This document shows, piece by piece, positions 1 to 10,158 of a DNA stretch of 45,441 nt. The position numbers and the translations under genes are program-made. How positions within the stretch are numbered: the first letter of the stretch is position 1; every line of letters starts with the position of its first letter. The DNA is from Henriciella sp. (lineage in GTDB: Bacteria > Pseudomonadota > Alphaproteobacteria > Caulobacterales > Hyphomonadaceae): contig JABSQA010000007.1 of assembly GCA_013213825.1 (NCBI GenBank), positions 1 to 45,441 on the forward strand, read 5' to 3'. The notes beneath the pieces are model-generated. The model was not told where the DNA came from. It searched no databases and saw nothing but the letters and a program-made list of their open reading frames with translations.

Positions 1-39
1 GAGCAAATGCGGGCAGGATAATAGACGAGAAGATAATCA

Positions 40-471
40 ATGACGGCAACGCTCGAATCTTTCCGACAAGGCTTCCCAGATTTCCTCATGATGACGGGAA
101 CAGCCGGGCTACTTCTCTTGATTGCAAGCACGATCTACATCTTGCTCACGCCTTGGAAGGAGTTGGCTCTGGTTCGCGGTGGGAATGGCGCCGCAGGGTT
201 GGCTTTGGCTGGTGCAATTGCCGGTCTGGCGATCCCGATCGCCTCCTGTCTTGCGTCCAGTCTCACTCTGGTTGACCTCTTACTTTGGGGTTCGGTCGCT
301 CTGCTCCTACAATTGCTGACCTATCGCATTATCGACATGATTTTGCGCGATATTCCTCAGCGCATTCAAAATGACGAAGCGGGCGCGGCTATTGTGCTGA
401 TCGCTGCGAAAGTTTCCGTTGCGATGCTGCTTGCCGCTGGCTTGTGGGATCCGAATTTGGGTCGCGTTTGA
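40..471 (+). CDS. DUF350-like multi-pass membrane protein
   Basis: 143-aa ORF with about four hydrophobic segments and the two-repeat layout of DUF350 proteins. Confidence 0.6.
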   Translation: MTATLESFRQGFPDFLMMTGTAGLLLLIASTIYILLTPWKELALVRGGNGAAGLALAGAIAGLAIPIASCLASSLTLVDLLLWGSVALLLQLLTYRIIDMILRDIPQRIQNDEAGAAIVLIAAKVSVAMLLAAGLWDPNLGRV

Positions 472-489
472 TAGGAGCCGAGAGCAGAT

Positions 490-1311
490 ATGCGTTGGAT
501 ACCTGACTGGGTCATATATGCACTCGTCTTAGGCGTGGTTTTGTGGGCGGTTTTTTCTGGTGGGTCCGATGACGCGCCACCGCCGCCGCCCGAAGCGATT
601 CAGCAAGAAGGGGCGATGCTGCCGCCGCCCTCTGCGTTTGACGAGCGCGTCTTGGTCCAAGTCACGGCGCCAAAAAGTGGAATCGGGACCGCGTTTGCAA
701 TCAATGGCGAAGGGCAATGGATGACGGCCCGTCACGTTGTTGATGGGTGTAATGAAGTCGCTTTATTGGTCGCTCCAGGGCATTACGCCCCCGCGACACG
801 CGTCATTGTCTCCGAACAATTTGATCTCGCGTTGATAGAAACAGAGACCAGTCCCAATCCCGCCTCACTCAATACGGAAGACGATTTGCGTCTGGGGGCC
901 TAGGGGTTTCACGTCGGCTATCCGCAAGGTCGGCCCGGCGAAGCTGCCTCGCGCCTGCTCTCGCGCTCAAATTTGATTTCTCGCGGACGCCGTAGCAATA
1001 GCGAATCGGTTTTGGCCTGGGCAGAAACCGGACGCACGCGCGGATTGCTGGGCTCACTCGGTGGTCTAAGCGGCGGGCCCGTATATGATGAGAGCGGCAA
1101 TGTCCGGGGCGTCATCGTCGCAGAAAGCGCACGGCGGGGCCGAATCTATACCGCAGCCCCCGAAGCTGTGGCCGAGTTCATCAAAGCCACAGGCGCGGAC
1201 GTGCAGGGCGAGCCACCTGAATCATTCTCAACCGCGAGCTATGGCAACCAAGCCGATCTCGCCCGGCGCAGCCTCCAAGTGGTCAAGGTCGCTTGCAGTG
1301 TGGAAGACTAG
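490..1311 (+). pseudogene. Trypsin-like serine protease interrupted by an in-frame TAG at 901-903
   Basis: ORFs 490-903 and 973-1311 are in the same frame. Reading through the TAG gives continuous protease sequence: TARHVVDGC (His), EQFDLALIE (Asp), GFHVGYPQGRPGE, GLSGGPVYDESG (Ser). N-terminal TM segment. Confidence 0.75.
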
Positions 1312-1314
1312 AGT

Positions 1315-2205
1315 TTGACCTTCGCCGACCGCCTGATTTCAGCGACACGGACGCATGGCCCGCTCTGTGTCGGTATCGACCCGCATGCGGGCCGGATTCC
1401 CGATCTATTTGGCGGCGATACGCCGGAGGGCATTGAAGCCTGGGGTCTCGCCTTGGTGGCTGCAGCCGCGGGCCGGACTGGGATCATCAAACCGCAAGTG
1501 GCTTTGTTTGAACGCCATGGCTGGCAAGGTATGAGAGCTTTGGCGAATATTTGCGGCGCCGCGCGCGAACACGGTCTTCTCATTCTTATGGATGCGAAGC
1601 GCGGCGATATTGGCTCGACCGCAGAAGGCTATGCCGCGGCATATCTGGCCGACACCGCGCCATTTAAGTGCGACGCGCTGACGGTCAATCCGTATATGGG
1701 GCTGGACACGTTAGAACCGCATGTGCGGACCGCTGAGGCCAACGATAAGGGCGTCATCGTCCTGGCACGCACCAGCAATCCTGGCAGTTCGGATTATCAA
1801 GCCAAGGACCTGGAAGGTGCGCCGCTTTATGCGCGAGTGGTGGAAAGCCTCGCGCCAATGATGGACCGACTCAAGGGCGAGTCCGGCTGGTCTGGTTTAA
1901 TGCTTGTCACCGGTGCCACCGGACCGGATGAGGCGCGGCAGCTGCGCGCTCTCGCCCCGGACGCGCTCTTCTTGGTCCCCGGATATGGCGCCCAAGGGGC
2001 CAATGCGGCAGAGGCCATGGCAGGATTCGTCCCAGCGCGGCAGGGAAGCGATCGGTTGGAGGGGGGCTGCGTTAATGCCTCTCGCTCCGTCGGATTTCCA
2101 GAAGGGTCCGCGCAAGCGCCAAACTTGGAAACCTGGCACGCCTTGGTCACCCAGGCGATCGACGCGGCTCAAGCTGATCTCAACCAAGCGGCCAAGACCG
2201 TCTAA
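1315..2205 (+). CDS. pyrF: Orotidine 5'-phosphate decarboxylase, type 2
   Basis: LCVGIDPHAGRIPDLFG, DAKRGDIGSTAEGYA, NPYMGLDTLEPH, LVPGYGAQG motifs; TTG start. Confidence 0.9.
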   Translation: MTFADRLISATRTHGPLCVGIDPHAGRIPDLFGGDTPEGIEAWGLALVAAAAGRTGIIKPQVALFERHGWQGMRALANICGAAREHGLLILMDAKRGDIGSTAEGYAAAYLADTAPFKCDALTVNPYMGLDTLEPHVRTAEANDKGVIVLARTSNPGSSDYQAKDLEGAPLYARVVESLAPMMDRLKGESGWSGLMLVTGATGPDEARQLRALAPDALFLVPGYGAQGANAAEAMAGFVPARQGSDRLEGGCVNASRSVGFPEGSAQAPNLETWHALVTQAIDAAQADLNQAAKTV

Positions 2206-4277
2206 CCTTTCACCAACATGGCAAGATCTTCGGGTTCGCCAATGACCGCGACATGGTCGCCTGGTTGCAAGACCTCTTTCGGTGCGGCGATGATGATATC
2301 GCCATCCCGCTCAATGATCGCGATCAAACAGCTGCCAGGCAGATCGATTTCAGATAAGGGGCGGCCGACATAATCTGGCAATTGCGACAAGTCTGAGATC
2401 GGCGCGTGCAAGAAGTGATCATCACGCATCAGAATCTCATTCATATCCTTATCAGATTTCGCGCTGAGCCAACGCCGCTCGAAATCATAGGCCTGAACAA
2501 CTTCAGCCAAGTGACCGGCTAGACGTAAGTCTAGTCCCGCAGGCTTACGCGGGCAGATCAGCATCATAATCGTGTGGACACCCTCGGCGTCCGGCATTTC
2601 CATGCGAGCTTCATGAGTGAACCTAAAGACCACAAGCTCCGGACTGGAGAGCGCGGCATGACTACGATAGGCGAGGAGGACGTGATCGCTGAGCGGGTGC
2701 AATGTGGCGGCGCCAGAATTGAACACATCCTCCATAATGTCTTCAGCAATGTCATAGGCGCTGTGACCAATATTCTTCACTTCATCGATGAGCATTTCGC
2801 GCGAATATGTGCCGTGTGAATAGGTGTGGACCACACAGCGCGCGATCAGTGCCTCATAGGTCAGATTCTGTTTTTGAGTGCGGTCATGAATGATCGTCAT
2901 CAGCTCGCGCTCTAGGCCTTCATAGCGCATCTGGCCCAGCCGCTCATGAACATGATAGATCGCGCCACGGCGAACCAACTGACCTGAAGCATAGAATTGG
3001 AACCATAGCGCACAGGCAATGGTCAGCATGCCCGTAAAGCCGATGGCGAGAATACCCATTTCCACGATCAGCCAGAACGAGACCAGGATCCCAGCGATTG
3101 GCAGCCAAGGATAGAATGGCAGACGATAGCCAGGTTTATAGGTGGCGATCCGGCTTTCGCGCATCACAATCACGGCGACACTGACCAGACCAAATAGGAA
3201 AAGCTGGAAGGCCGATGCGAGCTTGGCCACCGCTTCAACATTGAACAGCAAGAGGACCGCAATCATCGAAAAGGTCGTCACGGCGATCGAGAAAACCGGC
3301 GTCCCGAACCGACCAATGGCGGCGAAGCGCTCTGGCAATAGCTTGTCTTTCGCCATTGCATAAGGGTAACGACTGGCCGACATGATTCCCGCATTGCCGG
3401 TCGAGGCGAAGGCAGCGATTGCTGACACCACAATAAGAATGACGCCAAGATCAAATGGCCAATCGCCGACAAATTGGCGACCCGCATCCGCCACGGGGGT
3501 TAAGCTGCCATACAGACTTTCAATCGGCAAAATGGCGATGATGACGATCAAGCCAAGCGTATAAATCGCTGTTGCGGTGAGCAGAGAAAGCACCATGCCA
3601 AGCGGAATATTGCGATCGGGGCTTTGCACTTCCTCCGCGACGCTGGCCACTTTGGTCAGGCCGGCATAGGACACGAAGACCAAGCCTATCGTGGCGACAA
3701 AACCGACCGTTCCCGCCGTAAAGAAAGGTTGGGTTTCAGAATTTGGGCGCAATCCGTCAGCAACGCCCGTGTGCGCTAAGCCCAAGATCACGAACCCAGC
3801 CAAGATCACCACCAAAGTCGCGACCAGCAGGCGTTGTAGGAATGTCGTTTCTTTTGCGCCCACGGCATTAATGAGCCCGAAAACAAGGGTCAAAATCACC
3901 GCTAGGACCAGGATTGGAACGTCCAAATATAGGCTCAGATAAGCGCCCATACCGACCAGAGCGAAAGCACTTTTAAAGACCACAGCAACCCAGGACCCCA
4001 AGCCGCCAATCGTGCCAAACAAAGGTCCCAATGCTCGGTCGAGGAAATAGTAGGTCCCGCCCGCCTTCGGCATTGCGGTTGACAGTTCCGCCATACAAAG
4101 CATCGCCGGTATGATTAGGAAGCCTGCAAGCAAATAGGCTAAATAGACAGAATCGCCCGTATAGCTTGCTGCGATGCCCGGCAGAAGAAAGAATCCAGAG
4201 CTAAACATCGCCCCTGTAGAGACGGCATAGACGTCAAACAGAGTCAGGTTCTTTTTGAGCTTTTTTTCGCTCGCCAT
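2202..4277 (-). CDS. APC-family amino acid permease with C-terminal PTS EIIA-like and TrkA-C/RCK_C-like domains
   Basis: 691 aa; about 12 TM APC core (FSSGFFLLPGIAA, PKAGGTYYFLDRALGP) followed by soluble C-terminus ending GDHVAVIGEPEDLAMLVKG. Confidence 0.8.
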   Translation of the reverse strand: MASEKKLKKNLTLFDVYAVSTGAMFSSGFFLLPGIAASYTGDSVYLAYLLAGFLIIPAMLCMAELSTAMPKAGGTYYFLDRALGPLFGTIGGLGSWVAVVFKSAFALVGMGAYLSLYLDVPILVLAVILTLVFGLINAVGAKETTFLQRLLVATLVVILAGFVILGLAHTGVADGLRPNSETQPFFTAGTVGFVATIGLVFVSYAGLTKVASVAEEVQSPDRNIPLGMVLSLLTATAIYTLGLIVIIAILPIESLYGSLTPVADAGRQFVGDWPFDLGVILIVVSAIAAFASTGNAGIMSASRYPYAMAKDKLLPERFAAIGRFGTPVFSIAVTTFSMIAVLLLFNVEAVAKLASAFQLFLFGLVSVAVIVMRESRIATYKPGYRLPFYPWLPIAGILVSFWLIVEMGILAIGFTGMLTIACALWFQFYASGQLVRRGAIYHVHERLGQMRYEGLERELMTIIHDRTQKQNLTYEALIARCVVHTYSHGTYSREMLIDEVKNIGHSAYDIAEDIMEDVFNSGAATLHPLSDHVLLAYRSHAALSSPELVVFRFTHEARMEMPDAEGVHTIMMLICPRKPAGLDLRLAGHLAEVVQAYDFERRWLSAKSDKDMNEILMRDDHFLHAPISDLSQLPDYVGRPLSEIDLPGSCLIAIIERDGDIIIAAPKEVLQPGDHVAVIGEPEDLAMLVKG

Positions 4278-4489
4278 GTCATACCCCGCCGTATCTCGTC
4301 GCCATCAACTGGGGGATATAAGCTGAGTTGGGCTTGGCACCACTCTTTTTACGCGTGTTTCGCATATCTAGGGTTTTCACCCTAACTTTCCCCAGCGTCC
4401 TGTCTCGACACATCAGACAAAACGCCTAGTGTTGGCGCATAATCGGCGCGTCAGACGCCGGTCTGAGAGAGGAAACAAGGAAAGCACAT

Positions 4490-6691
4490 ATGAAACCGCG
4501 TCATTACGCGGCGCTCGCCGCCGCATCTGCTTTTGTCCTGGCCAGTTGTTCAGGGTCTGAAACAAGTGAAACCGCAGCCGTTGAGGCGGAGGCGCCCCCT
4601 GTTGAAGCCGCAGTCTTCGCGGACGTCACAGATGCCCGTCTGGACAATGCGGAGCAAACGCCCGCCGAATGGCTGTCTTACGGATTTGATCGTGAAGAGA
4701 CGCGCCACTCTCCCCTCACGGGTATCTCAACTGAGAATGTCGCAGATCTCGGTGTGGCATGGACCTATGATCTGGCCACCAATCGCGGTGTTGAATCTAC
4801 GCCGATCGTGATTGACGGCACCATGTATGTGACCTCGGCATGGTCCATCGTCTATGCGCTCGATGCTGCGACCGGCGAAGAATTATGGGTCTATGACCCA
4901 GAGGTTGATCGCGCCGTTGGCGTCAATGCCTGCTGTGATGTCGTGAATCGCGGTGTCGCTGTTTACGATGGCAAAGTCTATATTGGGGTCATTGATGGCC
5001 GGGTCGAAGCGTTGGACGCTAAAACCGGCGAAGTTGTCTGGTCGCAAGTGACGGTTGATCAATCGCTACCCTACACGATTACAGGTGCGCCACGTGTGGT
5101 TGATGGAAAAGTCCTGATTGGCAATGGCGGTGCGGAGCTTGGGGTACGCGGCTATCTCAATGCGCTCGACGCGCAAACAGGCGAGCTGATTTGGCGATTC
5201 TACACGGTTCCCAGCCCAGACAAGCAACCAGATGGCGCGGCCTCCGACAGCGCGTTTGAGCAAGTCGGGAATGTCACTTGGGGTGACACAGGCGCCTGGA
5301 CCACCGATGGCGGCGGCGGCACCGTTTGGGATTCCATCATCTATGATGAAGAGAGTGACACCGTAATTTTCGGCGTCGGGAATGGCTCCCCTTGGAACCA
5401 AGCTTTGCGCGACCCGTCTGGTTTGGACAATCTTTTCCTGTCGTCCATCGTCGCAGTCGATGCCGATAGCGGTGCGTATAAGTGGCATTTCCAGACCACA
5501 CCTGGCGACAATTGGGATTATACCGCGACCCAAACCCTGATCATCGCGACTTTGCCCCTTGGCGAAGATGGCGCGGATCGGCGGGTGGTGATGCAGGCCC
5601 CGAAGAATGGTTTCTTCTATGTGATCGACGCCGCCACAGGTGAGTTCATCAATGGCAATAATTATGTGCCGATGAACTGGGCCACAGGTCTGACCGAAGA
5701 AGGCCGCCCCATCGAAGTTCCGGATGCGCGGTATGCAGAGATTCCATATCTGCAAACGCCCGGCCCATTGGGCGGCCACAATTGGCACCCGATGGCGTTT
5801 AATCCAGATGTCGGCTTGGCTTACATTCCGGCCCAAGAGATCCCACAAGCCTATGGCACCGACCCGCGCTTCCAAGATGATTCTACCAAGTGGAACACCG
5901 GCGCTGATTTCGCCGCTGGCGTCCCGCAGGTGATCCCAAGTGAAGTGTTCAAATTCCTCCGGTCTGGACTCAAGGGACGGCTTATCGCTTGGGATCCCGT
6001 TGCCAATGAAGCGCGCTGGACGGTCGAACATGAAGGACCATGGAATGGCGGCGTTCTATCCACGGCAGGCGGAGTCATTTTCCAAGGCAAGCTGAATGGC
6101 GAATTTGTCGCCTATGATGCGGCCACGGGCGAAGCTTTATGGACCCATGATGTGAAGTCAGGGGCAGCATCAGGCCCTGGCACGTTTGAGATTGATGGCG
6201 AACAATATGTCACCATCACCACGGGATGGGGCTCAGCCTATTTGCTCTCCGCCGGCGCGGTCGCGGCACCACAACCCGTTCCGCCTACCGTCGGCAAAGT
6301 TGTCACGTTTAAACTCGGCGGCGACCAAGTGATTGCAGATATCGACATCCCTCTCATCGACCCGACACCCCAAACCGCCGAATTTGGGACGGAGGAGCAA
6401 CTACAACTCGGACTGGTTCAATATGCGCGCAATTGCACAGTCTGCCACGGCCCGTTTGCCGTCAGTGCAGGTGTCTTGCCGGATTTGAGATGGTCGACCT
6501 ACACCGCCAACGCGGAGTCCTGGAAAGGTGTTCTCGTCGATGGCAATTTGCAATCGATTGGCATGGTGTCCTTTGCCGACGTGCTCTCTGAGGAAGAGGT
6601 TGAAGCCATTCGCGCTTATGTGGTCCAACAAGCCTATAATACGGAAGGCATTGATGACGCGATTGCGAGCGAAAGCGGCGGCAGTCAGTAA
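4490..6691 (+). CDS. PQQ-dependent quinohemoprotein alcohol dehydrogenase with C-terminal cytochrome c domain
   Basis: Lipoprotein-like signal (LASCSG), adjacent Cys pair VNACCDVVNRG, PGDNWDYTATQ, APKNGFFYVIDAATG, heme motif CTVCH. Confidence 0.92.
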   Translation: MKPRHYAALAAASAFVLASCSGSETSETAAVEAEAPPVEAAVFADVTDARLDNAEQTPAEWLSYGFDREETRHSPLTGISTENVADLGVAWTYDLATNRGVESTPIVIDGTMYVTSAWSIVYALDAATGEELWVYDPEVDRAVGVNACCDVVNRGVAVYDGKVYIGVIDGRVEALDAKTGEVVWSQVTVDQSLPYTITGAPRVVDGKVLIGNGGAELGVRGYLNALDAQTGELIWRFYTVPSPDKQPDGAASDSAFEQVGNVTWGDTGAWTTDGGGGTVWDSIIYDEESDTVIFGVGNGSPWNQALRDPSGLDNLFLSSIVAVDADSGAYKWHFQTTPGDNWDYTATQTLIIATLPLGEDGADRRVVMQAPKNGFFYVIDAATGEFINGNNYVPMNWATGLTEEGRPIEVPDARYAEIPYLQTPGPLGGHNWHPMAFNPDVGLAYIPAQEIPQAYGTDPRFQDDSTKWNTGADFAAGVPQVIPSEVFKFLRSGLKGRLIAWDPVANEARWTVEHEGPWNGGVLSTAGGVIFQGKLNGEFVAYDAATGEALWTHDVKSGAASGPGTFEIDGEQYVTITTGWGSAYLLSAGAVAAPQPVPPTVGKVVTFKLGGDQVIADIDIPLIDPTPQTAEFGTEEQLQLGLVQYARNCTVCHGPFAVSAGVLPDLRWSTYTANAESWKGVLVDGNLQSIGMVSFADVLSEEEVEAIRAYVVQQAYNTEGIDDAIASESGGSQ

Positions 6692-7057
6692 CTAGCCAAC
6701 AAAAAGACCAAGTTCTTTTTGCTTCTTTTTCGACAAGCCATCGGCAACCAGCCGGTGGCTTGTTTCAATATAGGCTTTGAGGTCATCATCCTTCAGGCCC
6801 GGATCGGCATAGTGCTGAATCCACTTCATTCCGCGGGAGGTCAAATAAGGTGCCGGTCGCAAACCGGGTTGTTCCTGTAGGATCTCATAAGAGAGTGGTG
6901 TGACTTTGAAGGTCACAGCGAAAAAGTCTTCATCGCCCCACCCGGCGATGGCAAAGACTTTGCCGCCCACTTTCCAAACATGGCTACCCCCCCATTGAAC
7001 GACGCGGCTGGTCGCGGTGAGTGCCCCACAAAAGTCATTGTATTCGTCCAAAGTCAT
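6692..7057 (-). CDS. MmcQ/YjbR family protein
   Basis: MTLDEYNDFCGALTATSRVVQWGGSHVWKVGGKVFAIAGW...; start refined to 7057. Confidence 0.75.
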   Translation of the reverse strand: MTLDEYNDFCGALTATSRVVQWGGSHVWKVGGKVFAIAGWGDEDFFAVTFKVTPLSYEILQEQPGLRPAPYLTSRGMKWIQHYADPGLKDDDLKAYIETSHRLVADGLSKKKQKELGLFVG

Positions 7058-7142
7058 AAAAACATGATGACAAGTAATCATCCCGACTTCAATGAAACTC
7101 GAATACAGGTTAGGCTGGCGCAAACCGAAGGGGACCCGATCC

Positions 7143-7679
7143 ATGCACATTGTCGCAATTCTGCTCGGCATTTTGGGCTTCATCGCCGTCTGGTACTGGC
7201 GTCTCCAAGTTTTACGCGATGCCGCTCAAGATGGCCGCAAGGCAATCGAAACCGTTGCTAACTTGCCGCGCAAAATGCGGTTCAAGAATAAGGCGGGCAA
7301 AGGTGGCCTGAGTGTTGTTGATGATCCCCGCGAAGCGGCGGCCATCCTAATGCTCGAGATTGCTCAGGCGCGTGGCACCCTGACAGAGAAACAAGAAGCC
7401 GCCATTCGCGGCGAGATCATGCACCATTTCGAGTTCCCCGAAGGCGATGCAAATGAATTGATCGCGCAGGCCGGTTGGCTCTCGCGAAATGCGGGGGCCA
7501 GTCATGTGGTGATGTCGAGAATGACCGATTTCGTTCGCAAGTGGCCGGGGATGAGCGGCAAGGAATTAGTCGATTTGGATGGCATGCTCGTCACTGTGTC
7601 TGAGGCAGAAGGCAACCCCACCGATAGCCAACTCGATCTGCTGACCATTTATCGCGAGAAGACCGGACTGCGCGTATAG
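7143..7679 (+). CDS. Hypothetical protein with N-terminal TM segment, possibly TerB-like
   Basis: 179-aa ORF; N-terminal hydrophobic helix, then acidic helical domain with LEIAQARGTLTEKQEAAI. Confidence 0.5.
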   Translation: MHIVAILLGILGFIAVWYWRLQVLRDAAQDGRKAIETVANLPRKMRFKNKAGKGGLSVVDDPREAAAILMLEIAQARGTLTEKQEAAIRGEIMHHFEFPEGDANELIAQAGWLSRNAGASHVVMSRMTDFVRKWPGMSGKELVDLDGMLVTVSEAEGNPTDSQLDLLTIYREKTGLRV

Positions 7680-7730
7680 GCTTGCACGCATTCAGATCGC
7701 TCTAGCTCTTATACAAACAGGAGCTTGAAC

Positions 7731-8447
7731 ATGCGCGCAGTCATCATTGGTGCGTCCGGGGGTGTTGGCCGGGCATTGGTCGATCACCTTGCGGCGCGCG
7801 CAAACATTGAGGCGATCCACGCATTCGCACGACAAGAATTGGATTGGGCTCATTCGAAAGTCAGATCAGGGCAGCTGGACCTTTTAGACGAGGCCAGCAT
7901 TGCCAGTGCGGCTGCATCAGTCGCTGATGAAGGCCCACCAGACCTCGTTTTTGTGGCCACCGGCATCCTATCTGAGGGGGCCGAGCTGCAGCCAGAAAAG
8001 TCATTTCGCAAACAAGATCGCGCTGCGTTTGAACGGGTCTTTGCCATCAACACGATTGGCCCCGCATTGATCGCCAAACACTTCATCCCGATCATGCCGC
8101 GCCAGAACAGGGCAGTGTTCGCGGCTTTGTCCGCGCGCGTAGGATCAATCTCAGACAATCGCCTCGGCGGATGGCATGCTTATCGCGCCTCGAAGGCGGC
8201 GCTGAACATGCTGATCAAGAATTACGCGATAGAGCAAAGCCGCCGAAATGAGCAGTTCATCGCGGTGAGTTTGCATCCGGGTACTGTGGACACGGCCTTG
8301 TCTAAGCCATTCCAGGGAAATGTCCCGGACGCGCAATTGTTCACCCCCGAGAAATCCGCAGGCGCGATGCTGGACGTGATCGATCAGCTCACGCCTGCTG
8401 ATTCTGGAAACAGTTTTGATTGGGCCGGTAAACCGATCCCGGCCTAG
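7731..8447 (+). CDS. SDR family oxidoreductase (C-factor-like)
   Basis: N-terminal VIIGASGGVGRALVDHL; YRASKAALNML active-site motif; HPGTVDTALSKPF. Confidence 0.9.
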   Translation: MRAVIIGASGGVGRALVDHLAARANIEAIHAFARQELDWAHSKVRSGQLDLLDEASIASAAASVADEGPPDLVFVATGILSEGAELQPEKSFRKQDRAAFERVFAINTIGPALIAKHFIPIMPRQNRAVFAALSARVGSISDNRLGGWHAYRASKAALNMLIKNYAIEQSRRNEQFIAVSLHPGTVDTALSKPFQGNVPDAQLFTPEKSAGAMLDVIDQLTPADSGNSFDWAGKPIPA

Positions 8448-8923
8448 GCACCGCCAAGATTGGCGAGCACATCTGACGCGTCATAAGCATTCGGATCGTC
8501 CGGCTTCGGTCCGGGCGCGGTGACGATTTCCATCACATGCTCGACCGGGCCAGATGAACCCCCGCCCAGCGGTAGAGAAATCCCAACGCCTAAACCGACA
8601 CTGGACCGACCGCCAGACCCCGTCGCGCCGCCGACGGAGACGGAAGTCCCGCTGCCGCCAGCAAGTTCGCCTGTGTCACTATAAGCCGTGACGATTTGGA
8701 ACCAGTCATCACCTTTCTCTAGCGTGATCTCCGCGGCCCGACGCAATGCACGGCTACGGGCGAGATCCATAGAACTGTCCGTGTACGTGATACGGAACCG
8801 GTTATTCTCAATCGGCAGGACTGTGTAGCCTTTAGCGCCATCATTGGCGGCAGGGCCATACGGGGCGCTGGTGGCGCACGCGCCGAGCAAAACCAGTGCA
8901 GAAGCTGCGAGCCAAGTTTTCAT
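8444..8923 (-). CDS. CC0125/CC1285-like lipoprotein
   Basis: Lipobox LLGACA; YGPAANDGAKGYTVLPIENNRFRITYTDSSMDLARSRALRRAAEITLEKGDDWFQIV. Confidence 0.7.
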   Translation of the reverse strand: MKTWLAASALVLLGACATSAPYGPAANDGAKGYTVLPIENNRFRITYTDSSMDLARSRALRRAAEITLEKGDDWFQIVTAYSDTGELAGGSGTSVSVGGATGSGGRSSVGLGVGISLPLGGGSSGPVEHVMEIVTAPGPKPDDPNAYDASDVLANLGGA

Positions 8924-9216
8924 GATCGTCTCCCTCCTCAGGTTAATCCCATTAAGCCACGTCAGAATGAACCTGAACAGAACACAACTCAGGATGAACG
9001 CCCACCAACACATTACAACGAGTTCATTCAGCTAGGGGTGTTTATGAATGAACACAGGACGGGGGGCAGACATAGTGGTCGCAGCCACTCTCATCTGCAG
9101 GCGTCCGACCGCGAAAACTCAAAGCGCTGGTACGTAGGCGCATTCAGTTTTACGCGCAGGTGCCGCCTCGGTGCGGCACACGAGCGGGCGGCGTCTTAAA
9201 GGGGAGCGTCGCCCGT

Positions 9217-10158
9217 TCAATTCTCTGAATTCGGATCCAATTGACGGCGACCAAAGTCTGCTTCCGCCGTGTCCAGCCCGGCATCAATGATGGCTTCACG
9301 AATGCCGCGCGCGCGCGTGAATTCTCGCATCAGCATCTCACCATCCCCCCAGCGAATCGCGCGCTGCAAGGCCGCGAGATCTTCGCTGAACCGGCCGAGC
9401 GTTTCCAGAACCGCATCCTTGTTGGTCAGAAACACATCTCGCCACATGGTCGGGTCAGAGGCCGCAATCCGGGTAAAGTCGCGGAAGCCGCCGGCGGAAT
9501 ATTTCACCACTTCGCCTTGTTCGACACTTTCCATGTCATACGCCGTGGCAACGATATTATAGGCAATCAAGTGCGGCAGATGCGATGTAATCGCCAACAC
9601 GCGATCATGACGCGCCGCGTCCATCGTCTCGACCCGAGCGCCCAAGCCCTTCCAGAACAGGGTGAGCCGCTCCACCGCTTCGCCATAGGCCGCATCCTGG
9701 TCAGGCAATGGCGTCAGAATATGCCATGCATCCTGGAAGAGAGAGGCAAAACCGGCTTCTGGTCCAGATTTTTCTGTCCCTGCAATGGGATGTCCTGGAA
9801 TGAGATGAACCTGATCCGGACAATGGGCCGCCATGTCTGACGCCGCCTTGGCTTTGACGGATCCGACATCTGTCAAAATTGCACCCGGTTTGAGATTTTG
9901 CCCGATTGCCGCGGTGACCTCACCCAGCGCCCCAACTGGGGTGCATAGGATCACGCAATCGGCGTCCGCAATGGCGGCGTCAGCTGTGTCACAAACGGCG
10001 CCATGAACCACGCGTGCCGCACGATGCCGAACGTCGTCAGAGGCATCCCAAAGCGCCACCTTCGCCGCGCCACCATAGGCATTCGCAGCATGGGCAATTG
10101 AGGAGCCAAGCAGACCGATCCCAATGATCGCAATCTTATCAAAAACGTCTTCACTCAT
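9217..10158 (-). CDS. tyrA: Prephenate/arogenate dehydrogenase family protein
   Basis: IGIGLLGSSIAHA Rossmann motif; PGHPIAGTEKSGPEAG; ITSHLPHLIAY; SAGGFRDFTRIAASDPTMWRDV. Confidence 0.9.
   Translation of the reverse strand: MSEDVFDKIAIIGIGLLGSSIAHAANAYGGAAKVALWDASDDVRHRAARVVHGAVCDTADAAIADADCVILCTPVGALGEVTAAIGQNLKPGAILTDVGSVKAKAASDMAAHCPDQVHLIPGHPIAGTEKSGPEAGFASLFQDAWHILTPLPDQDAAYGEAVERLTLFWKGLGARVETMDAARHDRVLAITSHLPHLIAYNIVATAYDMESVEQGEVVKYSAGGFRDFTRIAASDPTMWRDVFLTNKDAVLETLGRFSEDLAALQRAIRWGDGEMLMREFTRARGIREAIIDAGLDTAEADFGRRQLDPNSEN

Noticed and set aside
5066-6031. 321-aa minus ORF inside the PQQ dehydrogenase
   Set aside because: The plus strand carries an unmistakable enzyme; the antisense ORF has no recognisable domain
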